From contig NZ_LBMW01000015.1 in NCBI RefSeq assembly GCF_026168105.1, positions 62,001 to 126,000 of the forward strand: 64,000 bases of DNA, read 5' to 3'. The notes under the pieces were generated by a model. The model was given only the letters and a program-made list of their open reading frames with translations. It had not been told where the DNA came from and ran no database searches. This document shows positions 34,337-42,474 of this stretch, one piece after another. The position numbers were made by a program, and so were the translations under genes. Every line of letters begins with the position of its first letter. Position 1 is the first letter of the stretch. The DNA is from Streptomyces hygroscopicus. Lineage in GTDB: Bacteria; Actinomycetota; Actinomycetes; Streptomycetales; Streptomycetaceae.

Positions 34337-35308
34337 TCAGCGCGTGCTGCTCAGCGCCTCGTGCAGCAACGGAATGGCCTGGACGGCCAGTTGATCGCGG
34401 ATGCGCTGGACCAGGGTCTGCCATTGGCGAGTGAACCCCGGCTCCCGTTCCAGCACGTCCCACAGGTGACCCAGCGTGCGGTCCACATGCGCGCGCGGCA
34501 TCCACAGATGCAGCAGGTGATCGACGGCCGGGCGCAGTGCCAGGACGGCCGAGGGGCCGTCCACCGCGCCGAGCCGGCTGTTGTCGAGCATGTGCACGAC
34601 GGTCGTGAGCAGCCAGTCGTGCAGGGCGAGGTCCTCGCACAGACCCGCGGCAGCGGCGGCCGGGGTCTCCTCCGGCAGCCGCAGCTCCACGGTCCGCAGC
34701 CCGTCCTCGGCCAGGGTGAAGCGCTCCAGCGACGGCCCCTCGCCCCGCGGAGCGCGCCGTGCGGCCCAGCGCAGATGGGTGCGCCGGGACTTGAAGGGCG
34801 GTTTGTGGTCGAGCAGCGGGTGGCGCAGCAACTGGGCGAGCAGGCTCTCGGCGATCATCCCGAGGTCCAGTTCACCGCGTTCGCCGCCCCGCAGGACGCC
34901 TTCCGCGGCGGCCTGTTCTGGAAGTTTTCCGAAGGGCTCGACCAGACCGGGCCGGACCAGGTAGTGACCCCACGGGCGTCGCGTGTCGGGGCCGGTGGCG
35001 GGGGCGCTGAAACAAGCGGTGGCCTGCAGGACGCGGCCCTCGGTGAGCGCGGCACGGGCCGCCACCGTACCGACGGCGCGCACCTTGGCGCCGTTGGAGG
35101 TGGGCAGCCGGCAGTCCACACCGGTGAGGACGTCCGGGGACAGCGCGTAGAGGTTGGGCCGTTCGGAGACGCGGACCGGTTCATCGGCGCGCAGCCTGAG
35201 CAACTGGGCGGCGGCCCGGCCGTCCAGCGCCTGGAAGGAGGGCAGCAGACACGTGCGCACCTCACCGCACGCGAGAACCGGACGCGCCGACCACCCAGGG
35301 GTCCCCAT
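34337..35308 (-). CDS. SCO2521-family protein
   Basis: 323 residues, soluble, no recognised catalytic motif. VLACGEVRTCLLPSFQALDGRAAAQLLRLRADE at the N-terminus and NLYALSPDVLTGVDCRLPTSNGAKVRAVGTVA match, from memory, the NCBI family named after SCO2521 of S. coelicolor. The C-terminal half is helical with many His, Leu and Trp residues (LALHDWLLTTVVHMLDNSRLG). The ATG lies one base beyond the stop of the preceding gene (TGAgATG), which indicates tight translational coupling. Function unknown; always considered with its four neighbours. Confidence 0.82.
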   Translation of the reverse strand: MGTPGWSARPVLACGEVRTCLLPSFQALDGRAAAQLLRLRADEPVRVSERPNLYALSPDVLTGVDCRLPTSNGAKVRAVGTVAARAALTEGRVLQATACFSAPATGPDTRRPWGHYLVRPGLVEPFGKLPEQAAAEGVLRGGERGELDLGMIAESLLAQLLRHPLLDHKPPFKSRRTHLRWAARRAPRGEGPSLERFTLAEDGLRTVELRLPEETPAAAAAGLCEDLALHDWLLTTVVHMLDNSRLGAVDGPSAVLALRPAVDHLLHLWMPRAHVDRTLGHLWDVLEREPGFTRQWQTLVQRIRDQLAVQAIPLLHEALSSTR

Positions 35309-35309
35309 C

Positions 35310-36293
35310 TCAGCCCTCCTCGGCCGATAACGCGTTGGCGGGCTCCTCGTAGAAGACGTACGTGGCCCGCTGCGCGACCGCCGCGGGCACGGCGGCGCCT
35401 TCACGGGCGGACCGTTCGGCGATCTGCCCGAGCGCGCCGGAGTCGACGTCCGTCTGGTCGAGGATGAGCCGGACGGCGTCCTCGACGGCCAGGAAGCGGT
35501 TGGCCATCAGGGTGCAGGTGCGGTACGCGCTGAAGGGCGCCGCGGAGGCGTTGAGCTGCAGCAGCGGCGGCAGCCGGTCCCAGTCGTAGGGGAAGTCGCC
35601 GCCGTTCCAGGGGCGCGGGGTCAGCACCGGCTCGCCCAGGTGGCGCAGCAGGCCGAGGCGGGCCAGTTGCCAGACGGCGGCGAGGAACGGGCAGGACCAC
35701 AGGCGCTGTCCGTCCTTCTCCGACCACAGCTCGACGTCCATGAACACCGAGTGGTTGCGGGCCGCGGTCTCCTGGGGCGGCTGCCAGGTGGTGACCTCGG
35801 CCATGGCGCCGCGCGTGGCGGGGGTGCGCTGCCCGTTGGCGAGCCAGCCGGTCTGGCTCACGGGCGGCCGGGAGCCGTAGCTGCCCGGCGGCGGTGACTC
35901 GACGAGGCGGTGCATCACGGCTTCGGCCACCTCGATCTTGTCGGCGACGGCACAGCCCGACTCGCGCGCGAGGTAGTCGATGACGAGACCGGCCCGCTCG
36001 GCCTCCTCGAGGACCAGGGGGACGAGCTCGGCCGGGGTGGAGAAACGGGTGAAGTAGTCGTCGACGAGGAAGCAGGTGCTGATCCTGGGCCGCTTCCCGC
36101 CGAGGCGGCGGGCGGCGGCGGCTCGGGCGGCGTCCACCCAGATCCGTACCTCGGCGAAGTGCTCGCGCAGCCGCCCGGGACCGGCCTCGAAGTCCTCCAT
36201 GTACAGATGGCCCAGCTCGAGCGAGAGGTGGGCCAGTGGTACGGCTTGGGTGCGGGGCTGGGCGGTGGTCTCGCGGAACACGGCTTCCGTCAC
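35310..36293 (-). CDS. SCO2522-family protein; TTA codon near 3' end
   Basis: 327 residues from GTG 36293, which overlaps the preceding stop (GTGA). The opening MTEAVFRETTAQPRTQAVPL, HLSLELGHLYMEDFEAGPGRL and STCFLVDDYFTRFSTPAELVPLVLEEAERAGLVIDYLARESGCA match the SCO2522 family as I recall it. VDDYF and the later VFMDVELW could be acidic metal or nucleotide sites, but no known fold is assigned. The seventh codon from the end is TTA (35328-35330), placing full-length synthesis under bldA. Confidence 0.82.
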   Translation of the reverse strand: MTEAVFRETTAQPRTQAVPLAHLSLELGHLYMEDFEAGPGRLREHFAEVRIWVDAARAAAARRLGGKRPRISTCFLVDDYFTRFSTPAELVPLVLEEAERAGLVIDYLARESGCAVADKIEVAEAVMHRLVESPPPGSYGSRPPVSQTGWLANGQRTPATRGAMAEVTTWQPPQETAARNHSVFMDVELWSEKDGQRLWSCPFLAAVWQLARLGLLRHLGEPVLTPRPWNGGDFPYDWDRLPPLLQLNASAAPFSAYRTCTLMANRFLAVEDAVRLILDQTDVDSGALGQIAERSAREGAAVPAAVAQRATYVFYEEPANALSAEEG

Positions 36294-37207
36294 GCCTGCT
36301 CCCAGTACTTGTCGTCGGTGAGCCGTCCGGCCAGCTCGCTCAGCGCCTCCCAGGTCTCCCTGTTGGCGATCTGGCTGTCCAGCACGTCCTCGTCGGTGAT
36401 GAGTTGCTCGCGCCACTGCAGAACGGGCTCCAGGGGCACCGAGCCGAGGACCAGGCTGTAGCCGATGCCATGGGAGGAGGCGAGCTGCTTGAGGTCGCGG
36501 TCGCACTCGCGCATCCACGCCGACTGGGTGGCCGACACCTGTGACCACAGCGCCGATTCGGGATCGGGTACGGCGGCCCGTACGAAGCGGATGACGCTGC
36601 GCAGCGCCTCCTCCTCGTGGCCGCGGGCCACGCCCCCGGCGACGATGCCGCGCTTGCCGAAGACGAGGCTCGCCGCGGCCGCCACGTGCTGGCGGGTCCA
36701 GCGGTGGAAGACGAGCCAGCGGAACTCGACGCCGCGCATCTCCCGCTGGGAGGTGGCCTCCAGGACCATGTCGACGGCGTAGCTGCGGCCGGCGCTGAGA
36801 TCGACGACGATCAGGTCGAACTCGCTGTTGAGCCGGAGCAGAAGGTCGACGCAGCGGCGCAGGTTGTCCTCGGTGGTGGCGAACTCTCCGCCGCTGAGGT
36901 CGCCGGGCATCAGCACCAGACGGCCGGAGCCGGGCGGCCGGTTGCGCAGCACCCGGTGCTCGGTGTCCGACCAGACGTCGATGCGGACCGGCTCGCCGAC
37001 GTCGCCCACCAGATAGGAGTGCAGGCCCCGGTCCTCGGCGGCCTGGCGTGCGTCGGGGACGTCGAAGACGGCCGCCGCGGTGGGCGAGCCGAAGTCGAAG
37101 TCCAGGTAGCAGACGTCGTCCCCGGCCAGCGCCCGGTGGTAGGCGAGGTTGGCGCTGGTGACGGAGCGGCCCGTGCCTCCCTTGTCGGAGGCCGCGAACA
37201 CGAGCAC
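36290..37207 (-). CDS. SCO2523-family variant P-loop (ParA/MinD-like) protein
   Basis: 305 residues. GTG 37207 gives MLVFAASDKGGTGRSVTSAN at the N-terminus. The ParA/MinD deviant Walker A keeps the signature Lys (K9), but the usually invariant second Lys is Arg14 (GGTGRS). CYLDFDFGSP (about residues 50-58) matches the switch I/A' strand, and FDLIVVDLSAGRSYAVD the Walker B/switch II strand. ATP binding is plausible and hydrolysis doubtful. Overlaps of 1-4 nt with both neighbours show obligatory co-expression. It probably provides the dimeric switch or scaffold of the cassette. Confidence 0.88.
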   Translation of the reverse strand: MLVFAASDKGGTGRSVTSANLAYHRALAGDDVCYLDFDFGSPTAAAVFDVPDARQAAEDRGLHSYLVGDVGEPVRIDVWSDTEHRVLRNRPPGSGRLVLMPGDLSGGEFATTEDNLRRCVDLLLRLNSEFDLIVVDLSAGRSYAVDMVLEATSQREMRGVEFRWLVFHRWTRQHVAAAASLVFGKRGIVAGGVARGHEEEALRSVIRFVRAAVPDPESALWSQVSATQSAWMRECDRDLKQLASSHGIGYSLVLGSVPLEPVLQWREQLITDEDVLDSQIANRETWEALSELAGRLTDDKYWEQA

Positions 37208-37208
37208 G

Positions 37209-39047
37209 TCACACCCCCTGGGCCGCGGCTTCGCGGGCCCGGGCGAGGGCGTCGAGGTGTCCGAGCACATCGAGCGTCAACGCGCAGGAGGTGCCGGGCT
37301 GTTCGTCCACCAGCCTGCGGGCGCGGCGCAACTTGACCTCGATGCTTCTGAGTTCCATGCCGCGGTTGCCGTCGGTGGCCGGTGCGGGCTCCATCTGTTC
37401 GTTGCCGAGGAGATGGGTGGACTCGCTGAGCAACGCCCGGGCGAGGTCGATCAGTTCGGAGCTGCGGATCGGCGGCTGCCGGTACATCTGGTGGACCTGG
37501 ACCATCACCTCGGTGACGCGCTCGGTGATGCTCCAGGAGACCGGTCCGTCGTAGGTCGGCGAGTCGGGGTAGGCGGCGTGGACGTTGTCCCAAAGGCCGA
37601 CGCCCTCGCCGTCACGGATGCGACGCCGCCACACGTGGCCGAAGATGTCCTCGGCGAGTCTCAGCAGCCGGTCGTGGGAGCCGAGGTTGCGCGAGAGCGT
37701 GCACAGCTGGATGGTCCGCTTGAGCAGCTGCGCCGAGAAGTCGGTCATGATCCACTGCATGGGCGGGCCGATGCGTTCGCTGCCCTGCAGCGGCAGGGTG
37801 ACGCCGGGGTTGTGCAGTTGGACCATCGGGTCGTCGCGGGTCATCCGGCTGGTGATGCGGCCGCGCTCGGCGAGGCGTTCCATGACGCTGACGGTGCGGG
37901 TCAGGTCGTCGTCGGTGGCCCGGCGCCGCATCAGGTCGTGGACGAGGATGGCGGCGACGGAGAGCGAGAAGTACTCGGATTCCAGCTTCTGGCCCGTTGT
38001 GCGCCAGGGGATGTCCTCCAGAGGCCAGCGGTCGGTGTCGAAACGCGCGATGCCCGACCAGAACTGCTGGGTGATCTCCCAGCGCAGTCGTAACGCCTCG
38101 GCGAGCTTCTGCTGTTCGGGGTTGAGCAGGCCCAGGGTGAGGGTGCGGTCGGAGAACAGGTCCTGGATACCGTCGAGGGCGACCACGGTGAAGTACAGGT
38201 AAGGCACGGAGTTGGCGACGCCCTCGGGCTGCGGACCGATCGGTTCGTCGGTCTCCACCTCGGGCGCGTCCTTCACGATGCTCCAGCCCCAGCCGCACTC
38301 GAAGAGCTGGTTCTCGTCCTTGAGGCCCTCCTGGACGTCGACACCGAGGACGAAGCTCTCCACGATGGCGGCGCGCAACGGCCTGAAGCGCCGCTGGAAC
38401 TTCTGCAGCACGTGCCGCTGCGACAGCCGTCCCTGGCCGAGGAGTTCACAGAGCGTACGGCCCTGGGAGGAGTCGGTGTCGAAGACGTTGACGGTGAAGG
38501 AGCGCAGCAGGCTCACCATGGCGGCGGTGAGCCGGTTGCTGGTGGCGACGCGCAGTTCCTGGATCGTCTCCAGGACGTCGCTGCGGCGGGTCTTGGACTC
38601 GTACACCTTGAGGAAGCCGAGCGTGGCCAGACAGAGGGTGATCGACATCGAATACGAGTCGACCACCCCCAGCTCACGCTGTTCCTTGGTGAGGTCCTGG
38701 TCCTCGGCCGAGGAGACGAAGTAGTACCCGCCGGCGAACGTCGGTCTCTTGTCGTCGGTGTGCGTGCCCATGAACTGGGCGGCGGCCATGACGAGGTTGA
38801 CGGGGAGCTCCAGCCGTCCGCCGGCCTTCCTCATCACCTTCTGGACGTCGTCCTGCGTGGTGTCCGGATCGTCCAGGCGGAACGCCGGGATCTCCGTGGC
38901 CGGGTACAGGAGACACAGCAGTCGCTCCGCGTCGGCGACACTGCTTTCCCCGCCCCATTTGCCCCATGCCCACTCACCACCGTCGAACGAGTGGCGGGCG
39001 ACCGCCTGCCAGATGTCCAGCAGATGCTGGCGTGGCTTGATCTGCAT
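37209..39047 (-). CDS. SCO2524-family protein; TTA codon
   Basis: 612 residues, soluble, largely helical, no recognised enzymatic motif. QIKPRQHLLDIWQAVARHSF, DAERLLCLLYPATEIPAFRLDDPD and GGYYFVSSAEDQDLTKEQREL-like segments match the SCO2524 family as recalled. ATG 39047 is chosen because GAGGGG lies 7 nt upstream; ATG 39053 and GTG 39062 are alternatives. A Leu in the LAEALRLRWE helix is encoded by TTA (38091-38093). The stop lies one base before the P-loop start. Its size suggests a structural or scaffold component. Confidence 0.82.
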   Translation of the reverse strand: MQIKPRQHLLDIWQAVARHSFDGGEWAWGKWGGESSVADAERLLCLLYPATEIPAFRLDDPDTTQDDVQKVMRKAGGRLELPVNLVMAAAQFMGTHTDDKRPTFAGGYYFVSSAEDQDLTKEQRELGVVDSYSMSITLCLATLGFLKVYESKTRRSDVLETIQELRVATSNRLTAAMVSLLRSFTVNVFDTDSSQGRTLCELLGQGRLSQRHVLQKFQRRFRPLRAAIVESFVLGVDVQEGLKDENQLFECGWGWSIVKDAPEVETDEPIGPQPEGVANSVPYLYFTVVALDGIQDLFSDRTLTLGLLNPEQQKLAEALRLRWEITQQFWSGIARFDTDRWPLEDIPWRTTGQKLESEYFSLSVAAILVHDLMRRRATDDDLTRTVSVMERLAERGRITSRMTRDDPMVQLHNPGVTLPLQGSERIGPPMQWIMTDFSAQLLKRTIQLCTLSRNLGSHDRLLRLAEDIFGHVWRRRIRDGEGVGLWDNVHAAYPDSPTYDGPVSWSITERVTEVMVQVHQMYRQPPIRSSELIDLARALLSESTHLLGNEQMEPAPATDGNRGMELRSIEVKLRRARRLVDEQPGTSCALTLDVLGHLDALARAREAAAQGV

Positions 39048-39132
39048 CCCCATGCCCCTCACACAGCCGCGCTGCCATCAATCGAGGAAGAGCCGTCTTC
39101 TGTTGTGACTTTCGTAGCGAAGGCGTGGTTCC

Positions 39133-39939
39133 TCAACCGGCCGGAATATTGGAGTCCGAATCCCGGTGGCCATAGGCGACGATCATTCCCGAATACCCGT
39201 CACGTACTGCGGCCGAGGCCTTGAGGCGCACGGTCTCGAACTCGCCCGCAAAAGGCTCCAGGCTCTTGTACACCTCGGATTCTCCCACGTCGCACGCAGG
39301 GAAGAAATGCTTACCCGCATGATAACCCAACGAATGTTCCATGAACGCGGCCGCGAAGGGCGCGCCGGGGGCGAGGGCGCGCAGGAAACACTCGACACCG
39401 CGTGCGAACTCCTCGTGGCAGGTGGTCATCGACTCCGCGACGAAGAACATGGTCCCCATGGACCACTGGCCCTCGTGCAGCAGGTCGAAAATGTTGCCCT
39501 GCTGGACCCGGACCGTCTCGCGGAACTTGGCCCGCGGGTCCACGTCCAGAGCACCGTACGCCTCGCGCTTGCACAGGACGCGCCAGAACTGGTCCCAGTT
39601 GTCGTCGTAGGACTCGACCTGGCCCTTGAGGTAGTCCACGTTCGAGGGCGAGCGTTCGAAGAGGGTGATCTCGTCGCACCAGGGCAGCATGGAGAGCGCG
39701 GGGTAGAGGTTCGCGCCGGCACCCACATCGATGCCCGAAACCGGTCCGGTGGTGTGCTCACGGAAATGATCGCCGAAATGATCGCGTACGATATGAAGGA
39801 TCTCCGCGTCCTCCGCCTGCAAGTCGCGGTAATTATGATCAACGTAGGCGATCGGGTCGAATGCGGCCCAGGTGACGTCCGCATTCAGTTGTGCATCCGC
39901 CGGCGATCTGAAGGTCATTGGCTCACGGTACCGCACCAT
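39133..39939 (-). CDS. SCO2525-family SAM-dependent methyltransferase (NNMT/PNMT-like)
   Basis: 268 residues. The fold resembles NNMT/PNMT/TEMT small-molecule N-methyltransferases: AFDPIAYVDHNYRDLQAEDAEIL before the SAM site, SGIDVGAGANLYPAL (about 68-82) as motif I, ITLFERSPSNVDYLKGQ as acidic strand 2, and MFFVAESMTTCHEEFARGVECFLRALAPGAPF in the motif IV-VI region. The substrate is unknown. It is the promoter-proximal gene of the cassette, 85 bp before the SCO2524-like gene. Start ATG 39939 or ATG 39918 is unresolved; neither has a good ribosome site. Confidence 0.85.
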   Translation of the reverse strand: MVRYREPMTFRSPADAQLNADVTWAAFDPIAYVDHNYRDLQAEDAEILHIVRDHFGDHFREHTTGPVSGIDVGAGANLYPALSMLPWCDEITLFERSPSNVDYLKGQVESYDDNWDQFWRVLCKREAYGALDVDPRAKFRETVRVQQGNIFDLLHEGQWSMGTMFFVAESMTTCHEEFARGVECFLRALAPGAPFAAAFMEHSLGYHAGKHFFPACDVGESEVYKSLEPFAGEFETVRLKASAAVRDGYSGMIVAYGHRDSDSNIPAG

Positions 39940-40190
39940 AGCGGACGCCGGGGACCCGTCGTAGAGGTCTTACGTAAATACATCCGAAGAATTATGACGC
40001 GTGGGGCGCACCGGGGGCGCACCGGGGCGAATGAGTTATTGGACCTGATGCGGCCTTGAACGGCCGGATCATCCCACTCAAGATGGTCGGAACTCTGTCG
40101 AATACACCTGAACGGCAGAGAGCACGCGTCCCGCCCGTATCACCCGCACGGGGGGCAACGCGGATTGACTTACTTCTCACAGGGGGCGGC
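39940..40190. promoter_or_regulatory. Divergent spacer between cassette and GNAT gene
   Basis: The 251-bp spacer contains an AT-rich block (39970-40000, with TTACGTAAATACATC on the plus strand) that probably holds the leftward cassette promoter about 35-50 bp upstream of the methyltransferase start. No gene-sized frame with a ribosome site is seen in the remainder. Confidence 0.4.
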
Positions 40191-40724
40191 ATGACAGCGT
40201 TTCCAGAGGAAGTCTTCCCTTCACTCGGCGGCCGCACCGGCCCGGCCTTGTTCCACGACCGGGCGTTCGTCGACCGGCCCCTGACGATGAGAGGGGTCAC
40301 GGAGGAGGATCTGCCGGAGCTCCTCCGCGTCGACAGGGAGGCGTTCCCGGACGACCCGTACCCCTACTTCGTGCTCCGTCAGCTGTTCGACCTGCACGGT
40401 GACTGCATGCTAGTCCTCGACGACGGGGTGGGGTTGCACGGATACGTTCTGTACGTCACCACACCGGACAGGTACCGGAGTTGGATCGTCAGCCTCGGCG
40501 TCACCCGCGACCAGCGGGGGCGGGGACTGGGCAAACGGCTGATGCTGGAGGTGCTGCGAAGGCTGCGCGGCGCGGGCGTGCGCGAGGCCCGTCTCACGGT
40601 GGAGCCGGCCAACGCGGCGGCGATCATGCTGTACCGGTCGCTCGGCTTCCTGTCCGACGAGGGCGTGCGCAAGGACTACTTCGGCGCCGGCGAGGACCGG
40701 CTCATCATGACGCTCGGCCTGTGA
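40191..40724 (+). CDS. GNAT-family N-acetyltransferase, RimI-like
   Basis: 177 residues. The acetyl-CoA site VSLGVTRDQRGRGLGKRLM (motif A, R/Q-x-x-G-x-G/A) and NAAAIMLYRSLGF (motif B) are clear, and the layout is that of RimI-type peptide or protein N-acetyltransferases. ATG 40191 with AGGGGGCGG upstream is preferred to the long TTG-initiated extension from 40056. Monocistronic, divergent from the methyltransferase cassette. Substrate unknown. Confidence 0.88.
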   Translation: MTAFPEEVFPSLGGRTGPALFHDRAFVDRPLTMRGVTEEDLPELLRVDREAFPDDPYPYFVLRQLFDLHGDCMLVLDDGVGLHGYVLYVTTPDRYRSWIVSLGVTRDQRGRGLGKRLMLEVLRRLRGAGVREARLTVEPANAAAIMLYRSLGFLSDEGVRKDYFGAGEDRLIMTLGL

Positions 40725-40769
40725 GGCTCACGGCGCGGGGGCCGTGGGGCTCGTGCGGCCGTCCGCCGT

Positions 40770-41225
40770 TCACGGGGTGAAGTGCCGAACGTAACGCCGC
40801 TGCCAGGGGGTCTCCACGGCATGGCGGTCGTCATGGGTGCGTACGAACTCCACGGCGTCCCGCGCCGGTACGCCGTCGAGCACGGCCAGGCAGGCCAGTG
40901 CGGTGCCGGTACGGCCGCGACCGCCGCCGCAGGCGATCTCGACGCATTCGGACGCGGCCCGGGTCCACGCCTCGGCGAACAGCCGCCGGGCCTCGGAACG
41001 GCTGCCTGGGAGTCGGAAGTCCGGCCAGTGCAGCCACTCGTGCCGCCAGGGAACTTCCGGGGGCCGTTTGCCCAGCAGGTACAGGGCGTAGTCGGGAACC
41101 GTCCCGCCGGGCAGGGGACGCCGAAGCCCTCGCCCGCGCACCAGCCGCCCGGACGGCAGCCGCAGCACGCCGGCTCCGCCCGCCTCCCAGCGTCCGCCTC
41201 GGCCGTTCGGCTCAGGATCGGTCAT
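40770..41225 (-). CDS. Protein-tyrosine/dual-specificity phosphatase-like protein
   Basis: 151 residues. EIACGGGRGRTGTALAC carries the CX5R(T) phosphatase loop, with C99 as nucleophile and R105. An Asp general acid may be D69 in HWPDFRLPG, the WPD-loop equivalent. It is a small cysteine phosphatase of the PTP/DSP kind, without signal peptide. ATG 41225 is preferred over GTG 41246, but neither has a strong ribosome site. It converges with the GNAT gene. Confidence 0.85.
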   Translation of the reverse strand: MTDPEPNGRGGRWEAGGAGVLRLPSGRLVRGRGLRRPLPGGTVPDYALYLLGKRPPEVPWRHEWLHWPDFRLPGSRSEARRLFAEAWTRAASECVEIACGGGRGRTGTALACLAVLDGVPARDAVEFVRTHDDRHAVETPWQRRYVRHFTP

Positions 41226-41292
41226 GAGGCCAGTGTCGACCGCCACTCGGGGGCGGGCGGGCCGTTTCGCGGGCGGCGGAACGGACGCCCGC

Positions 41293-42033
41293 TCAGAAGT
41301 CGGCAGGCTGCTCCCCGTACTCCCGGGCCGTCCGGGCCTCGATCCCCCGGAAGTGGTCCGTCATCGCCCGTTCCGCGCCCTCGACGTCCCGGGCCCGCAA
41401 GGCCGTCACGATGTCGCGGTGGCGGCGGGCCGTCAGGGACGGGGGCGCGTCGTCCGACCAGTCCCGGGCCCGGGCGACCCGCCGGAAGATCGTCCAGAAG
41501 GCGTTCAGCAGTTGCGGCACCAGCGCGTTCTGGAGGGATCCGTACAGCAACTCATGGAACTCACGGTCCAGTTCGGGGAAGGAACGTCCCTCGTGTCCCG
41601 CCGCCTCCATCCGTGCCACCACCGCGTCCAGCCGGTCCAGTTCCGGCTCGGAGAGCGTCGTGGCGACCCTCCGGACCAGCCCCTCCTCAAGTACCTCCCG
41701 AACCTGGAGGATCTCGCTCAGGGCGTCCATCTCGTCTTCGGGCCGGTTGAGCGTGCGGAAGGTGAGACCGTCGACGAACGGCAACAGCGACGCCCGCCCG
41801 ACATATGTCCCGTATCCATGTCTGACCTCCACGATGTCCAGGGCCTGAAGGGCCTTGAGAGCCTCGCGGACGGAATTGCGGCTCACTCCGAGGTCCTCCA
41901 TCAGTTCCGACTCGGTGGGCAGCGCCGCACCGGGCCGGAGTTTGCGATCGAATATGAGTTGCATGACCTCACGCTGGATCCGGCTGCTCACGCGCCGCTC
42001 GACCCTGTTACGGTTCCCGGACTCCTCAGACAT
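41293..42033 (-). CDS. FadR-type GntR regulator
   Basis: 246 residues. The GntR winged helix (about 10-80: VSSRIQREVMQLIFDRKLRPGAALPTESELMEDLGVSRNSVREALKALQALDIVEVRHGYGTYV) leads to an FCD ligand domain with its metal/acid-binding Asp and His positions (DREFHELLYG, HRDIVTALRARDVEGAERAMTDHF). ATG 42033 gives MSEESGN; ATG 42042 is possible. It is divergent from a DHDPS/NAL-family lyase and probably senses its substrate or product. Confidence 0.88.
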   Translation of the reverse strand: MSEESGNRNRVERRVSSRIQREVMQLIFDRKLRPGAALPTESELMEDLGVSRNSVREALKALQALDIVEVRHGYGTYVGRASLLPFVDGLTFRTLNRPEDEMDALSEILQVREVLEEGLVRRVATTLSEPELDRLDAVVARMEAAGHEGRSFPELDREFHELLYGSLQNALVPQLLNAFWTIFRRVARARDWSDDAPPSLTARRHRDIVTALRARDVEGAERAMTDHFRGIEARTAREYGEQPADF

Positions 42034-42474
42034 GCGCCGCATCGTACGCGCGCAGGTTGCCGGAAGTCCCTTCCCCGGAACGAAGAAAAATGCCAACTAC
42101 CCTGATTTCTCACCGCCATTGGTTGCACCTTTGACGGCTTGCGCCGTTCGTGTGCGAGCCCTTGACCGCCTCGGCACCCCTCCCGTGGTCACGCTGCCGC
42201 CCGACGCAGGACGTCGTATCTCCCACCACCCTCGAGGCCGTCCGCGCCCCTCACCTCAGATCACCTTTGCTGGCGGAATCGTCCGTGACCCCCTGCATAC
42301 CGGCCCCATGCCGGGGCGCTCGGGCGCGTCGGCCCCGGGGCACCGCTTGTGCTGTCACCATCCTGTGGAGGAGGGCGAGCCGGCACACGACCTCGCACGC
42401 CGGGCGGCGCGCCCCTCCCCGGCAGCCGTTACGACCGATGTTCCGCCCCGACAGAAGCACGCCCGGGAGCCCTG
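42034..42474. promoter_or_regulatory. Divergent regulatory spacer between GntR and aldolase genes
   Basis: A 441-bp spacer with an AT-rich stretch at 42080-42130 expected for the GntR-gene promoter. GGTTGCACC (42120-42128) is a 3-3-3 dyad that could be a GntR half-operator. The lyase ribosome site GGGAG is at its right end. Frames crossing the spacer have shadow-like composition; no gene is called. Confidence 0.4.
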
